Shown here one piece after another: positions 1 to 9,059 of a stretch of 64,000 bases of DNA (within the stretch, counting starts at the first letter, position 1; every line of letters starts with the position of its first letter). Source of the DNA: an uncultured Pelagibacteraceae bacterium (GTDB lineage: Bacteria > Pseudomonadota > Alphaproteobacteria > Pelagibacterales > Pelagibacteraceae); assembly GCA_902579105.1 (NCBI GenBank), contig CACHFM010000007.1:1-64000 (forward strand), read 5' to 3'. The position numbers were made by a program, and so were the translations under genes. The notes below the pieces were generated by a model. The model was not told the origin of the DNA, did no database searches, and saw only the letters and a list, made by a program, of their open reading frames with translations.

Positions 1-139
1 AGTTTTTTATTTTTTTTGAAGTACCACCAAAAATTATACCTGATATTTTGCCGTGATCTTTTGTATAAAACTCAGTAATTAAAGAATTTTCACTATACTT
101 ATTTTTGCTTACTAAAAAACCTTGATCACTCCAATTCAT
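1..139 (-). CDS. recO: DNA repair protein RecO (N-terminal part; runs off window)
   Basis: Only the first 46 codons are inside the window. I translated them from the ATG at 139. The product begins MNWSDQGFLVSKNKYSENSL and continues through a T-x-x-H-G-K-x-x-G-x-x-x-G-G segment, the usual start of the RecO OB-fold (W-x-D-x-G-x-x-x-S ... H-G-x-x-x-G). RecO works with RecR to load RecA onto SSB-coated single-stranded DNA in RecF-pathway repair. It lies 7 nt downstream of the rnc stop on the same strand, so it is probably co-transcribed. The family call rests on about 46 residues; the rest is unseen. Confidence 0.8.
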   Translation of the reverse strand, partial: MNWSDQGFLVSKNKYSENSLITEFYTKDHGKISGIIFGGTSKKIKN

Positions 140-146
140 AATTTAA

Positions 147-809
147 TCATTTTATATTTTCTAAACATTCAATAGCTGCGTTTTGTTCAGCATCTTTTTT
201 AGATTTACCTGATGAAATAAAATATTTAGTATTTGGTAGTTTAACGCCAACTTTAAATAAAGGTTTATGACGAGGTCCAGTACTAGAAATTAATTTATAA
301 ATAGGAAGTTTTTTAAAATTTTTTAAAGCTAGTTCTTGTAATTTAGTTTTTGCATCAATTTGCATAACTTCGCTTTTTTTAATATTTTTTTTCCATAAGT
401 TTAGAATTACTTTTTCAACAATACTGAATCCTTTGTCTAAATAAATGGCACCAATTAGGGCCTCACAACTATCTGCTAAAATTTTATCTTCAATTTTAAT
501 TTTTTTATTATTTGAATTAAAGGTTAATATAAACTTATCTAAATTAATATTTTTTGCTATTTCTAAGCATGTTTTTTTATTAACCAATGATGCAAATTTT
601 TTATCTAAAGTTCCTTCTTTATCATCGGGGTATATTTCTAATAATTTTTTAGCTAAAACTAATCCAAGTACACGATCTCCTAAAAATTCAATTTTTTCAT
701 TATTATCTTTTGAGTCAAAACTTTTATGAGTAAGTGATTTTATTAATAAATTTATATTTTTAAATTTAACTTCTATTTTTTTTTCTAAGATTTGATAATT
801 AATTTTCAT
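147..809 (-). CDS. rnc: Ribonuclease III
   Basis: A 220-aa double-strand-specific endoribonuclease that processes rRNA precursors and structured mRNAs, close to the usual family length. The signature E-F-L-G-D lies at residues 41-45 and D-S-C-E-A-L at 113-118. This supplies the metal ligands expected at E41, D45, D113 and E116. The C-terminal third (about residues 150-218) is a double-stranded RNA-binding domain with the late G-x-S-K-K-x-A-E-Q-x-A-A helix. The start overlaps the lepB stop by one base (TAATG), so translation is probably coupled. In many alphaproteobacteria era sits between rnc and recO; here recO follows directly. Confidence 0.97.
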   Translation of the reverse strand: MKINYQILEKKIEVKFKNINLLIKSLTHKSFDSKDNNEKIEFLGDRVLGLVLAKKLLEIYPDDKEGTLDKKFASLVNKKTCLEIAKNINLDKFILTFNSNNKKIKIEDKILADSCEALIGAIYLDKGFSIVEKVILNLWKKNIKKSEVMQIDAKTKLQELALKNFKKLPIYKLISSTGPRHKPLFKVGVKLPNTKYFISSGKSKKDAEQNAAIECLENIK

Positions 810-1546
810 TAATTAATTTTATCAAACGTTCTGCTAAATCTTATTGATTTATGCCATTTCCAAAAAGCAAAAACACTTCCTATTTTTTTATCTGATGAAA
901 AAAAAATAAATTGGGCTTTTCCAACTAAATTGTCCTTATGTACATATCCAACACTTGTTAAGAATCTACTATCTTTTGAACAATCTCTATTATCCCCAAG
1001 AAAAAAAAAGTGATCTTCAGGAACAATGAAAATATCTGAATTTTGATAAGTATAATCTTTTAAATATACCGTATGAAATTTTTTTCCGTTAGGTAGTTTT
1101 TCTTCAAATTTATAGACATCAATAGTTCTATTGCCACAATATATTTTGCTTCTATTTAAAATTTTAGATTTTAATATCTCACTATTATTTAAATACAAAT
1201 TAGAGTCTATAAACTGAATTTTATCTCCTGGCAAACCTATTAATCTTTTAATATAATCGGTTCTGTTGTCCACTGGTGTTTTAAATACTACCACATCACC
1301 TCTTTCAGGACTACTATACATAATTCTTTTATTCAATATTGGTGGACTAAAAGGAAAAGAATGTTTGCTATAACCATAAGTATATTTAGTCACAAAAAGT
1401 CTATCCCCTACTAACAGTGTTGGTTCCATTGAAGATGAAGGTATATAAAAAGGTTGAACCAAAAATGATCTAATTAAAATAGCAATAATTAATGCATAAA
1501 ATAAGGTCTTTATATTATCTATAAAAAAATTTTTATCTAATTTCAT
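809..1546 (-). CDS. lepB: Signal peptidase I
   Basis: A 245-aa inner-membrane serine peptidase that removes signal peptides from exported proteins in the periplasm. One hydrophobic anchor covers about residues 13-30. The nucleophile is Ser39 in S-S-S-M-E-P-T, and the general base is Lys100 in Y-I-K-R-L-I-G-L-P-G-D. The later box G-D-N-R-D-x-S-x-D-S-R is intact. The single N-terminal anchor and short length fit the alphaproteobacterial form rather than the longer two-anchor E. coli form. It overlaps acpS by 4 bp (ATGA) and rnc by 1 bp, as one translationally coupled run. Confidence 0.97.
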   Translation of the reverse strand: MKLDKNFFIDNIKTLFYALIIAILIRSFLVQPFYIPSSSMEPTLLVGDRLFVTKYTYGYSKHSFPFSPPILNKRIMYSSPERGDVVVFKTPVDNRTDYIKRLIGLPGDKIQFIDSNLYLNNSEILKSKILNRSKIYCGNRTIDVYKFEEKLPNGKKFHTVYLKDYTYQNSDIFIVPEDHFFFLGDNRDCSKDSRFLTSVGYVHKDNLVGKAQFIFFSSDKKIGSVFAFWKWHKSIRFSRTFDKIN

Positions 1547-1929
1547 ACTGACTGAATTATAGCAAAAGCAGTTGAGTAATCTTTATCATCAGAAATAGAG
1601 AGAAAACAATTAAAATTTTTTACCTTGAATTTTTTTTGAACAATTTTAGTAATTTTTTTTGTTTTTATATACTCAGGTTTGCCCATTTTGTCCTTAATTA
1701 TTTCAATATCTTTAAAGTTTAAATTCATTCTAAAACCTGTTCCTAAAGCTTTAGCAAAAGCTTCTTTAGCAGCAAATCTTTTGGAAAAATAATTATTCTT
1801 ATTTTTGGATAATACATATTGTTTTAGTTCTTTATCGGTATAAATTCTTTTTTTGAATTTAGTATTTTTTAAAGAATTTTTAATCCTATTATTTTCAATA
1901 ATATCAACACCAATTCCGAGAATTTTCAT
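1543..1929 (-). CDS. acpS: Holo-[acyl-carrier-protein] synthase
   Basis: A 128-aa phosphopantetheinyl transferase that moves 4'-phosphopantetheine from CoA to a serine of acyl carrier protein, activating fatty acid synthesis. The two family boxes are present: G-I-G-V-D-I-I-E, with metal-binding Asp9, and R-F-A-A-K-E-A-F-A-K-A-L-G-T-G, with Glu56 and the catalytic Lys. Length is standard for trimeric AcpS. The start lies 3 nt after the pdxJ stop and the end overlaps lepB by 4 bp. The pdxJ-acpS-lepB-rnc order is widespread in proteobacteria and supports the call. Confidence 0.96.
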   Translation of the reverse strand: MKILGIGVDIIENNRIKNSLKNTKFKKRIYTDKELKQYVLSKNKNNYFSKRFAAKEAFAKALGTGFRMNLNFKDIEIIKDKMGKPEYIKTKKITKIVQKKFKVKNFNCFLSISDDKDYSTAFAIIQSV

Positions 1930-1932
1930 AAA

Positions 1933-2652
1933 TTAACTTTTAATAATTTTTTTAAAATTTTTTATAACTTTTGCTAATCCAAAAAATATAGACTCTCCTA
2001 TTATATAATGACCTATATTAAATTCTTTAATTTCCTTTATTTTTGTAAGTATTTTTGTCGTTTTATAGTCTAAACCGTGCCCAGCGTGCACTTCAATATT
2101 AAGTTTTTTTGCATAAATTGAGCATTTTTTTATTCTTTTAAATTCATTTATATAATTTTTTTTTAATTTAACTAAATTTGAGATTTTTCCTGTATGAATT
2201 TCTATACAATCAATATTTAGTTCACTGGAAATATTAATATCTTTTAATGTTGGGTTAACAAATAAGCTTGTTCTAATTTTAGCTTTTTTAAACCTTTTAA
2301 TAATACTTTTTAATTTTTTTTTATTTTTATTTAAATTTAATCCTCCCTCTGTTGTTATTTCTTTTCTATTTTCAGGAACAATACATATATAACTAGGTTT
2401 AAACTTAAGTGCTTTTTTAATAATATTTTCATTCATTGATAATTCAAGATTAACTAAAATATTTTTTAAATTACAAATTTTTTTTGTATCAATATCGTTA
2501 ATATGTCTTTTGTCTTCACGTAAATGAATTGTTACAGAGTCTGCACCCATTTCGACAACTTTAATAGCAGCATTACTTGGATCTGGATGTTTTTCGCCTC
2601 TAGCATTTCTTAGTGTGGCCACATGATCAATATTTACGCCTAATCTTTTCAC
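1933..2652 (-). CDS. pdxJ: Pyridoxine 5'-phosphate synthase
   Basis: A 239-aa TIM-barrel enzyme that condenses 3-amino-2-oxopropyl phosphate with 1-deoxy-D-xylulose 5-phosphate in the DXP-dependent vitamin B6 pathway. The N-terminal block L-G-V-N-I-D-H-V-A-T-L-R-N-A-R-G is diagnostic. The segments S-V-T-I-H-L-R-E-D, E-I-H-T-G and V-H-A-G-H-G-L-D-Y-K are also conserved. Near the C-terminus, I-G-H-Y-I-I-G-E-S is the phosphate-binding and dimer region. It overlaps the upstream pyrE by 4 bp. Its presence implies de novo B6 synthesis in this cell. Confidence 0.97.
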   Translation of the reverse strand: MKRLGVNIDHVATLRNARGEKHPDPSNAAIKVVEMGADSVTIHLREDKRHINDIDTKKICNLKNILVNLELSMNENIIKKALKFKPSYICIVPENRKEITTEGGLNLNKNKKKLKSIIKRFKKAKIRTSLFVNPTLKDINISSELNIDCIEIHTGKISNLVKLKKNYINEFKRIKKCSIYAKKLNIEVHAGHGLDYKTTKILTKIKEIKEFNIGHYIIGESIFFGLAKVIKNFKKIIKS

Positions 2653-3236
2653 TTAATGAATCTACTTCCTGGTTTGCTAATAGGTATTTTTTTAAGCTTT
2701 ATAGGTAGTTTTTTGGAATTAAACGTAGGAATATTAATTTTTAACTGAGATACAATTTTTTTTTTAATTTTTAATGATTTTCTAGTTGATCTATCGATAA
2801 TAGCAGCAAATCCTAATAATTTAGCATTCGCTTTTTTTATTAATTTTGCACATTCTAAACTAGATTTTCCTGTGGTTATTACGTCTTCAATAATTAAAAT
2901 TTTAGTCCCTTTTTTAATTTTAAAACCTCTTCTTAGGGTAAATTTTCCATCAACTCTCTCACAAAAAATTGTTTCTTTTTTTAAAAGCCTTCCAATTTCA
3001 TATCCTATTATTATTCCACCCATTGCAGGGGCTAATATTAAATCAATATTTTTAAATCTTTTTTTTATTTTTTTGGCTAAAGATATACATATTTTATCAG
3101 CTAAATATGGATAACTTAGAAGTTTTGCACATTGCACATATTTTGATGAGTGTAATCCTGAAGATAAAACAAAATGACCTTCTAATAAAGCATCAGTTTT
3201 TTTTAAAATATTTAAAGATTTTTTGTGTGAAAGCAT
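2649..3236 (-). CDS. pyrE: Orotate phosphoribosyltransferase
   Basis: A 195-aa enzyme that converts orotate and PRPP to OMP in de novo pyrimidine synthesis. The PRPP-binding loop I-L-I-I-E-D-V-I-T-T-G-K-S lies at about residues 113-125. The N-terminal block A-L-L-E-G-H-F-V-L-S-S-G-L-H-S is the orotate-site loop and is needed for the fold. It sits only about 16 residues from the first ATG, so I keep this start although it lies 44 bp inside the 3' end of spoT. No later Met could replace it. The other pyrimidine genes here, pyrB and a pyrC homologue, are about 21 kb away. Confidence 0.95.
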   Translation of the reverse strand: MLSHKKSLNILKKTDALLEGHFVLSSGLHSSKYVQCAKLLSYPYLADKICISLAKKIKKRFKNIDLILAPAMGGIIIGYEIGRLLKKETIFCERVDGKFTLRRGFKIKKGTKILIIEDVITTGKSSLECAKLIKKANAKLLGFAAIIDRSTRKSLKIKKKIVSQLKINIPTFNSKKLPIKLKKIPISKPGSRFIK

Positions 3237-4938
3237 TTCTTTTATCTTCGTGTCTAATTATTTTAAATTTTATACCTTTTTGTTTGAGCTCTGCAATAAA
3301 ATTAGTGAAATTTTTCAGATTAGTTATGATTAATTTAAAATTAAAATTAATATAATTTGGACTTTTACCAACCATTTCAAGACTTGAAATATTAAGTTTA
3401 TGACTACCAATTAAAGAGCTTATATCACCAAGTTGACCCGGCTGGTCTGGTAAAGAAATCCATAATGTAGTGTTATATTTTTTTACTTTTTCTTCTTTTT
3501 GTTCTCCTTTATCATGCCAATATTTTCGTATAGCTGATCTAGCTTTTCCTGTTTTAGTAATTGGTATCCAATGAAGTGAAGGTGATTGATTTTTTGAAGT
3601 TATTATATTTACTCTATCTCCATTTCTTAAAATACTTTGAAGTTCGCTTTTATTTCCATTAATTTCACATCCAACTGCTGTATTACCTATTTTTGTGTGA
3701 ACTGCATAAGCAAAATCTATAGGTGTTGCGTCTTTTGGAAGTTTTATAACAGAACCTTTTGGAGTAAAACAAAAAACATTTTCCTGAAACATTTGAAGCT
3801 TCGTATATTCATATGAATGTTCTGGATTTTCATTTTTTTCAATAATTTCGACCAAGTCTTTTAACCAATCATACTCTTTCCAACTTAAGGAATTAAATCT
3901 TTCTGACGATTTATATTGCCAGTGTGAAGCTACTCCTCGCTCAGCAAATTCATGCATTTGCAAAGTTCTTATTTGTATTTCAATTGGTTTTTTTTTAGAA
4001 CCTATTACAGATGTATGGATTGATTTATAACCATTAATTTTTGGAGATGAAATATAATCTTTAAACTTTCCTGGAATACAATTCCATTTTTTATGAAAAA
4101 TTCCAAGTGTTTTATAGCAATCATCAATATTATCTAAAATAATTCTAAAACCAATAATGTCTGTAATTTGTTCTAAAGATACTCTTTTTTTTTGTACTTT
4201 TCGCCAAATTGAAAAAGGTGTTTTTTCTCTACCATAAATTTCAGCATTAATATGATTATCATTTAAAATTTCACTTAATTCAAAAGATAAAGTTTCAAAT
4301 ACATCCTTTTTATCTAATTTAATTTCATCTAGTCTTTTTTTTATTAACTTTCTCGCCTCATTATTCAAAATTTCAAAAGATAAATCTTCAAGCTCATCTC
4401 TTATTCTATGCATACCCATTCTGTCAGCTAAAGGCGCATATATTTCCATAGTTTCTTGAGCAATCCTTTTTCTTTTTTCTTCTTTAGATATTGCTTTTAT
4501 CGTTCTCATATTATGTAAACGATCAGCAATTTTAACTAATAATACTCTAATATCTTTTGATGTAGCTAAGATTAACTTTCTAAAATTTTCTGCTTTAGAA
4601 TTTGAATCTGCTGTGTTTTCAAAAACTGAAATTTTAGTTACACCTTCAACTAAATCAGCAACTTCATCTCCAAATTCACTTTTAATTGTATCGTAAGTTG
4701 CAAAGGTATCTTCTATTGTATCATGCAATAATCCAGTTGTAATTGTTGCTGTATCTAATTTTAAGTCTGTTAAAATGTTAGCAACCTCAATCGGATGCAC
4801 AGAATACGGATCGCCAGATTCTCTTTTCTGGTTTTTATGAGCGTTTACCGCAAAATTATAAGCCTTGTCTAATCTTTCATGGTTTAAAAATTTATTATAG
4901 ACTTTAACTTTATTTATAAGTTCATTAGAATTAAGCAT
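3193..4938 (-). CDS. spoT: Bifunctional (p)ppGpp synthetase/hydrolase (RelA/SpoT family)
   Basis: A 581-aa stringent-response enzyme. The N-terminal HD hydrolase domain (about 20-180) keeps V-H-P-x-E-V-A, L-L-H-D-T-I-E-D-T and D-R-L-H-N-M-R-T. The synthetase domain (about 235-345) has D-I-I-G-F-R-I-I, K-F-K-D-Y-I-S and N-G-Y-K-S-I-H-T, followed by Q-I-R-T and A-S-H-W-Q-Y-K. The basic K-F-K-D motif is the form typical of bifunctional enzymes rather than RelA synthetases. A TGS domain follows (about 370-430), then a C-terminal ACT domain (about 490-560). Total length is well below the usual 700 or so, because the helical and zinc-finger region between TGS and ACT is very short. The last 14 codons overlap pyrE. 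Confidence 0.95.
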   Translation of the reverse strand: MLNSNELINKVKVYNKFLNHERLDKAYNFAVNAHKNQKRESGDPYSVHPIEVANILTDLKLDTATITTGLLHDTIEDTFATYDTIKSEFGDEVADLVEGVTKISVFENTADSNSKAENFRKLILATSKDIRVLLVKIADRLHNMRTIKAISKEEKRKRIAQETMEIYAPLADRMGMHRIRDELEDLSFEILNNEARKLIKKRLDEIKLDKKDVFETLSFELSEILNDNHINAEIYGREKTPFSIWRKVQKKRVSLEQITDIIGFRIILDNIDDCYKTLGIFHKKWNCIPGKFKDYISSPKINGYKSIHTSVIGSKKKPIEIQIRTLQMHEFAERGVASHWQYKSSERFNSLSWKEYDWLKDLVEIIEKNENPEHSYEYTKLQMFQENVFCFTPKGSVIKLPKDATPIDFAYAVHTKIGNTAVGCEINGNKSELQSILRNGDRVNIITSKNQSPSLHWIPITKTGKARSAIRKYWHDKGEQKEEKVKKYNTTLWISLPDQPGQLGDISSLIGSHKLNISSLEMVGKSPNYINFNFKLIITNLKNFTNFIAELKQKGIKFKIIRHEDKRNAFTQKIFKYFKKN

Positions 4939-4957
4939 TATTTATTATAACATTAAA

Positions 4958-5455
4958 TCAAATTTGTTTAATAGATCTAATATCATTATTTGGTAAGGAT
5001 AAAATCAATTTTTTAATATTAACATTTTGAATTGGATGCACCCATTCTCTTTCAATTTCAAATAACGGAAACAATACAAAACTTCTTTTGTGCATCAATT
5101 TATGAGGTAAAAATAACTGTTTTTTTAAAACTTGGCCTTTAAAATCAATAATATCTATATCACATTCACGAGGTGAATTTTTAACGGTTCTTTTTCTTCC
5201 TAATTTTTTTTCAATAAACTTGCATATATTAAATAAATCAAAAGGTTTATAATAACATTTAGCTTTTAGAACTATATTTATAAATTTTGGATTTTTTGGA
5301 TTAGGCCAAGATGGGGTTTCATAATATCTTGATACTGAAATTATCTTTATATTATTTTGCATTAAATAATATTTTGCTTTCTCTATATTGGATATTCTGT
5401 TGCCCAGATTTGAGCCAATTCCTAAATAAACCGTATTAACTTGATTTTCTAACAT
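4958..5455 (-). CDS. folK: 2-amino-4-hydroxy-6-hydroxymethyldihydropteridine pyrophosphokinase
   Basis: HPPK transfers pyrophosphate from ATP to 6-hydroxymethyl-dihydropterin in folate synthesis. Conserved blocks are [11 protein letters not shown] near the N-terminus, S-x-x-Y-E-T-P-S-W in the pterin loop, and G-R-K-R-T[14 protein letters not shown] for metal and ATP binding. The open frame reaches back to 5530, but its first 25 residues are read out of smpB and match nothing in HPPK. The internal ATG at 5455 gives a 165-aa protein of normal size that begins right before the first beta strand. With that start the overlap with smpB is 20 bp. Confidence 0.93.
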   Translation of the reverse strand: MLENQVNTVYLGIGSNLGNRISNIEKAKYYLMQNNIKIISVSRYYETPSWPNPKNPKFINIVLKAKCYYKPFDLFNICKFIEKKLGRKRTVKNSPRECDIDIIDFKGQVLKKQLFLPHKLMHKRSFVLFPLFEIEREWVHPIQNVNIKKLILSLPNNDIRSIKQI

Positions 5456-5906
5456 ACCTAGCTTTATCACGATTCCAGTCTCTATTTTTCTTGGTAGCTC
5501 TCTTATCAAACTGTTTTTTACCTTTTGCAACTGCTAATTCAATTTTCGCCTTTCCTCTTTTAAAATACATTTTGGTTGGAACAATTGTAAGTCCATCTCT
5601 TTGAATTTTACCAATTAATTTATTAATTTCTTTTTTATTAAGCAAAAGTTTTCTTTCGTCTGTAGGATTATGATTTGAATAACTAGCTTGTTTATATGAT
5701 GCTATATGAGAATTAATTAAAATTAATTCACCATTTTTTTCAATAGCATATGAATCTGTTATATTGACTTTTCCATCTCTAATAGATTTAATCTCAGATC
5801 CTTTAAGAACTATGCCTGACTCAATTAAATCTTCGAAAAAATAATTAAAGCTAGCTTTTCTATTTAAACAGATAATTTTTAAACCATGAGAGGTTTTGTT
5901 TTTCAT
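5436..5906 (-). CDS. smpB: SsrA-binding protein SmpB
   Basis: A 156-aa partner of tmRNA in trans-translation, which rescues stalled ribosomes. The OB-fold begins with [12 protein letters not shown] and [15 protein letters not shown], then has N-S-H-I-A-S-Y. The C-terminal tail [21 protein letters not shown] is the part that mimics the codon-anticodon helix in the decoding centre. The start overlaps the dapA stop by 1 bp (TAATG). The end overlaps folK. No ssrA (tmRNA) gene was recognised in this window. Confidence 0.97.
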   Translation of the reverse strand: MKNKTSHGLKIICLNRKASFNYFFEDLIESGIVLKGSEIKSIRDGKVNITDSYAIEKNGELILINSHIASYKQASYSNHNPTDERKLLLNKKEINKLIGKIQRDGLTIVPTKMYFKRGKAKIELAVAKGKKQFDKRATKKNRDWNRDKARYVRKSS

Positions 5907-6790
5907 TAACTAATAAGTTTAGCTGATGATAAGGCTTTTTTAACTTCTGCTTCTGTTTCTTTTTTAATTTTAACTAATGGAAGTCTAATCTCATCATCAC
6001 ATAATCCTAATAATTTAGCAGCATACTTAACTGGCGCAGGATTACTTTCTATAAATAGAGATTTATGTAAAGGTTGCAATATTTGATCTATTCTTTCAGC
6101 TTCCTTTAATTCATTATCAGAATCAGATTTTGAGTATTTTTGCATATCTGAACATAGTTTGGGTGCAATATTTGCAGTAACAGAAATAATTCCTACTCCT
6201 CCCCTTTTATTAAATTTATAAGCAAGTCCATCTTCACCTGTAAGCTGAATAAATTCAGGTCCCAATTTTTTAATTGTTTCATCGAGTCGGTTTAAATCAC
6301 CTGTAGCGTCTTTAACACCAGCTATATTTTTTAATTCAAATAATCTTGCCATAGTATCTACTGACATATCAATTACACATCTACTTGGAATATTGTAAAT
6401 TATAATTGGAATTCCAACGCTATCATTTATAGCTTTATAATGTTGATATAGTCCTTCTTGAGTAGGTTTGTTATAATAAGGTGTAACAATTAAAGCTCCA
6501 TTTGCACCTGCTTTTTCTGCATGAGATGTTAGTGAAATAGCCTCTTCAGTGGAATTAGATCCTGTACCTGCTATTACAGGTATTTTTCCTTTACATTCTC
6601 TAATGCATAGATCAATAACTCTTTGATGTTCATCGTGATTTAAGGTTGGAGACTCTCCTGTCGTGCCAGCTGGTACAAGTCCATTGGTGCCATTTTCCAT
6701 ATGAAAATGAATTAATTTTATATATGACTCTTCATCAAGTTTATTATTTTTAAATGGAGTAATTAAAGCAACATTTGAACCTTTAAACAT
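5906..6790 (-). CDS. dapA: 4-hydroxy-tetrahydrodipicolinate synthase
   Basis: A 294-aa TIM-barrel enzyme that condenses pyruvate and aspartate semialdehyde, the first committed step to diaminopimelate and lysine. The motif G-T-T-G-E-S-P-T-L lies at residues 42-50. Tyr132 and Arg137 lie in I-Y-N-I-P-S-R, and the Schiff-base Lys160 in A-G-V-K-D-A-T-G-D. All expected catalytic residues are present. It is first in the minus-strand run dapA-smpB-folK and is divergent from the lytic transglycosylase. The 43-bp gap between them (6791-6833) must hold both promoters; I could not pick convincing boxes there. Confidence 0.97.
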   Translation of the reverse strand: MFKGSNVALITPFKNNKLDEESYIKLIHFHMENGTNGLVPAGTTGESPTLNHDEHQRVIDLCIRECKGKIPVIAGTGSNSTEEAISLTSHAEKAGANGALIVTPYYNKPTQEGLYQHYKAINDSVGIPIIIYNIPSRCVIDMSVDTMARLFELKNIAGVKDATGDLNRLDETIKKLGPEFIQLTGEDGLAYKFNKRGGVGIISVTANIAPKLCSDMQKYSKSDSDNELKEAERIDQILQPLHKSLFIESNPAPVKYAAKLLGLCDDEIRLPLVKIKKETEAEVKKALSSAKLIS

Positions 6791-6833
6791 AAATACTTAT
6801 AACATAGTTTATAGATTCATGTAGTAAAAGATT

Positions 6834-9053
6834 ATGCTAAAAAAAATATTATTTTGTGGATTAGTTGGAATATTTTTATTTAATTTTAATATTCTTTTAG
6901 CTGATGATTCAACAATAATTCCCTTAAAAAAACCAAATTTAACATCAGAAGAGATTAAAAAAAAAATCTCTAAAAATATTCTCAAACCACTAAAAAAACC
7001 AAATAAAATTAAAATTGAAAAAATTAAAGAAAAAAAGATTGTTGAGGAAAAAAAAGAAAAAAAATTATCTTTTAAAATACCTAAAAAAAAACCATCTATA
7101 TCTGGTTTAACTACACCAAGAAGTGTTAAAATTTCAAAATATTATAGTAAAAAGGATTTTAATATTGCAAGAAAAGCGATTTCTGAGATGCAAAAAGGAA
7201 GATGGTCTTCATCACTTAAAATTTCAAAAAAAGCAAAAGACAAGTCAATTTATAATTTTATTCAGTGGAGACATTTACTAACTACAGGAAATCAAGCTTC
7301 TTTCTATGAGTATAAAGTTTTTATTGATAAAAATAATCATTATCCAAGATTAGATAGACTAAGATATTTAGCAGAACATAAAATATCTACTGCAAGCGTA
7401 TCTCCAAAAAAAATAATTAATTGGTTTGAAGGTAAAGATCCATTAAGTGGGTATGGAAAAATGATATTAGGTGAAAGTTATGTTTTAAATGGTGAAATAA
7501 CAAAAGGAACAAAATTAATAAAAGAAGGATGGATAACAGCAGATTTATCAAAAAATGAATTAAAATTTTTTAGAAAAAAATTTAAAAAGTATCTTAATGC
7601 TAATGATTATATTAAAAGAGCTGATTATTTAGCTTGGAATAGCAAATATTGGGATCTTAAAAGATTAACAAGATATTTACCAAAAGATTATGAACTTTTA
7701 TATACAGCAAGACAAATATTAATTAGCAAAGGCTATGGAGTGGATCAGGCTATAAAAAATGTTCCAGAAAAATTAAAAAATGATGCTGGATTAAATTATG
7801 ATCGATTAAAATGGAGAAGAAAAAAAGGTCGAGTAGATTCGTCTTTGGAAATATTGTTGAAAATAAGAAATGATAAAGAGTATTTGGTATTTCCTGAAAA
7901 GTGGTGGAAGGAACGTGAAATAATATCCAGAGCACTTATTTATAAAAAAAAATATGAAATTGCATATAGAATTTCAAGTAATCATGGTATGACCGGTGGT
8001 CCTGAGTATGCAGCTGCTGAATGGATGAGCGGGTGGATTTCTTTAAGTTTTTTAAATGATCCTTTAACAGCAAAAGAACATTTTCAAAATTTTTATAACA
8101 ACGTAAATTATCCAATTAGTACATCAAGAGGTGCTTTTTGGCTTGCTAGTGCTTATGAAAAATTAGGAGATCGTGAACAATCTAATAAATGGTACAATGA
8201 GGCATCAAAATATCTAACGACATACTATGGTCAATTAGCGTTTTTAAAATTAAATCCAAATAAAAAATTTGAACTTAACAAGGATAAAGAAATAGATAAA
8301 AAATACCGACATATGTTTTTTAACAAAGAATTAGTTAAAATTACATATCTTTTGCACGAATTAAAAAAAGATAAATATACAAAATTTATTTTAAGACATC
8401 TTGCAAACGAAAATATTAGTAAAGGTAGTGAAATATTAGCTGCTGAATTAGCAACAAGCATTGAAAGATATGATTTTGCTATTCAAATATCTAAAATAGC
8501 TTCTTATCAAAAAAGATTTCATAATAAATTTAATTATCCAATCATAAGCACTCCTAAAACTATTAACGGTCGTAAAATTCCTGAAAGCGCATTTATTTTA
8601 TCTATCATTAGACAAGAAAGTGAATTTGATTTAAGTGCGAATAGTCATGCTGGTGCAAAAGGTTTAATGCAATTAATGCCTTACACAGCTAAATTAGTTT
8701 CAAAGCAAGCTAAGCTTCCTTATTCAAAATCAAGATTAACTAAAGATCCAGAATATAATATTAATCTAGGTTCTCATTATATTGCTGGTTTAATACTTCA
8801 ATATGATGGAGCCTACCCTTTTGCAGTTGCCGCTTATAATGCTGGACCTAATAGAGTTAAGTATTGGAAAAAAATTAATAAGAATCCTCAAAAAAAACAA
8901 ATAAATTATGTTGACTGGATTGAACTTATAAAATTTAGAGAAACAAGAAACTACGTCCAGCGAGTTTTAGAAAACTATAATGTTTATAGATATATTTTAG
9001 AAAAAAGACCTATTACAATGAAAAACTTTTTTAAGGATCAACCACTATACTAA
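6834..9053 (+). CDS. slt: Soluble lytic murein transglycosylase
   Basis: A 739-aa secreted enzyme that cleaves the MurNAc-GlcNAc bond of peptidoglycan to form 1,6-anhydro ends. A signal peptide covers about residues 1-23, ending L-L-A-D-D. A Lys/Pro-rich linker with repeated K-K-P-x motifs follows (about 30-90), then a long alpha-helical superhelix region. The C-terminal SLT domain (about 580-715) has the catalytic Glu595 in I-I-R-Q-E-S-E-F-D. It also keeps G-A-K-G-L-M-Q-L-M-P and A-V-A-A-Y-N-A-G-P-N-R-V, the classic goose-lysozyme-like motifs. The next gene starts 6 nt downstream on the same strand and probably shares the transcript. Confidence 0.94.
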   Translation: MLKKILFCGLVGIFLFNFNILLADDSTIIPLKKPNLTSEEIKKKISKNILKPLKKPNKIKIEKIKEKKIVEEKKEKKLSFKIPKKKPSISGLTTPRSVKISKYYSKKDFNIARKAISEMQKGRWSSSLKISKKAKDKSIYNFIQWRHLLTTGNQASFYEYKVFIDKNNHYPRLDRLRYLAEHKISTASVSPKKIINWFEGKDPLSGYGKMILGESYVLNGEITKGTKLIKEGWITADLSKNELKFFRKKFKKYLNANDYIKRADYLAWNSKYWDLKRLTRYLPKDYELLYTARQILISKGYGVDQAIKNVPEKLKNDAGLNYDRLKWRRKKGRVDSSLEILLKIRNDKEYLVFPEKWWKEREIISRALIYKKKYEIAYRISSNHGMTGGPEYAAAEWMSGWISLSFLNDPLTAKEHFQNFYNNVNYPISTSRGAFWLASAYEKLGDREQSNKWYNEASKYLTTYYGQLAFLKLNPNKKFELNKDKEIDKKYRHMFFNKELVKITYLLHELKKDKYTKFILRHLANENISKGSEILAAELATSIERYDFAIQISKIASYQKRFHNKFNYPIISTPKTINGRKIPESAFILSIIRQESEFDLSANSHAGAKGLMQLMPYTAKLVSKQAKLPYSKSRLTKDPEYNINLGSHYIAGLILQYDGAYPFAVAAYNAGPNRVKYWKKINKNPQKKQINYVDWIELIKFRETRNYVQRVLENYNVYRYILEKRPITMKNFFKDQPLY

Positions 9054-9059
9054 AGTAAG

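Noticed and set aside
5456-5530. Longer FolK starting at 5530
   Set aside because: The extra residues are out-of-frame smpB sequence and lie before the conserved first strand.
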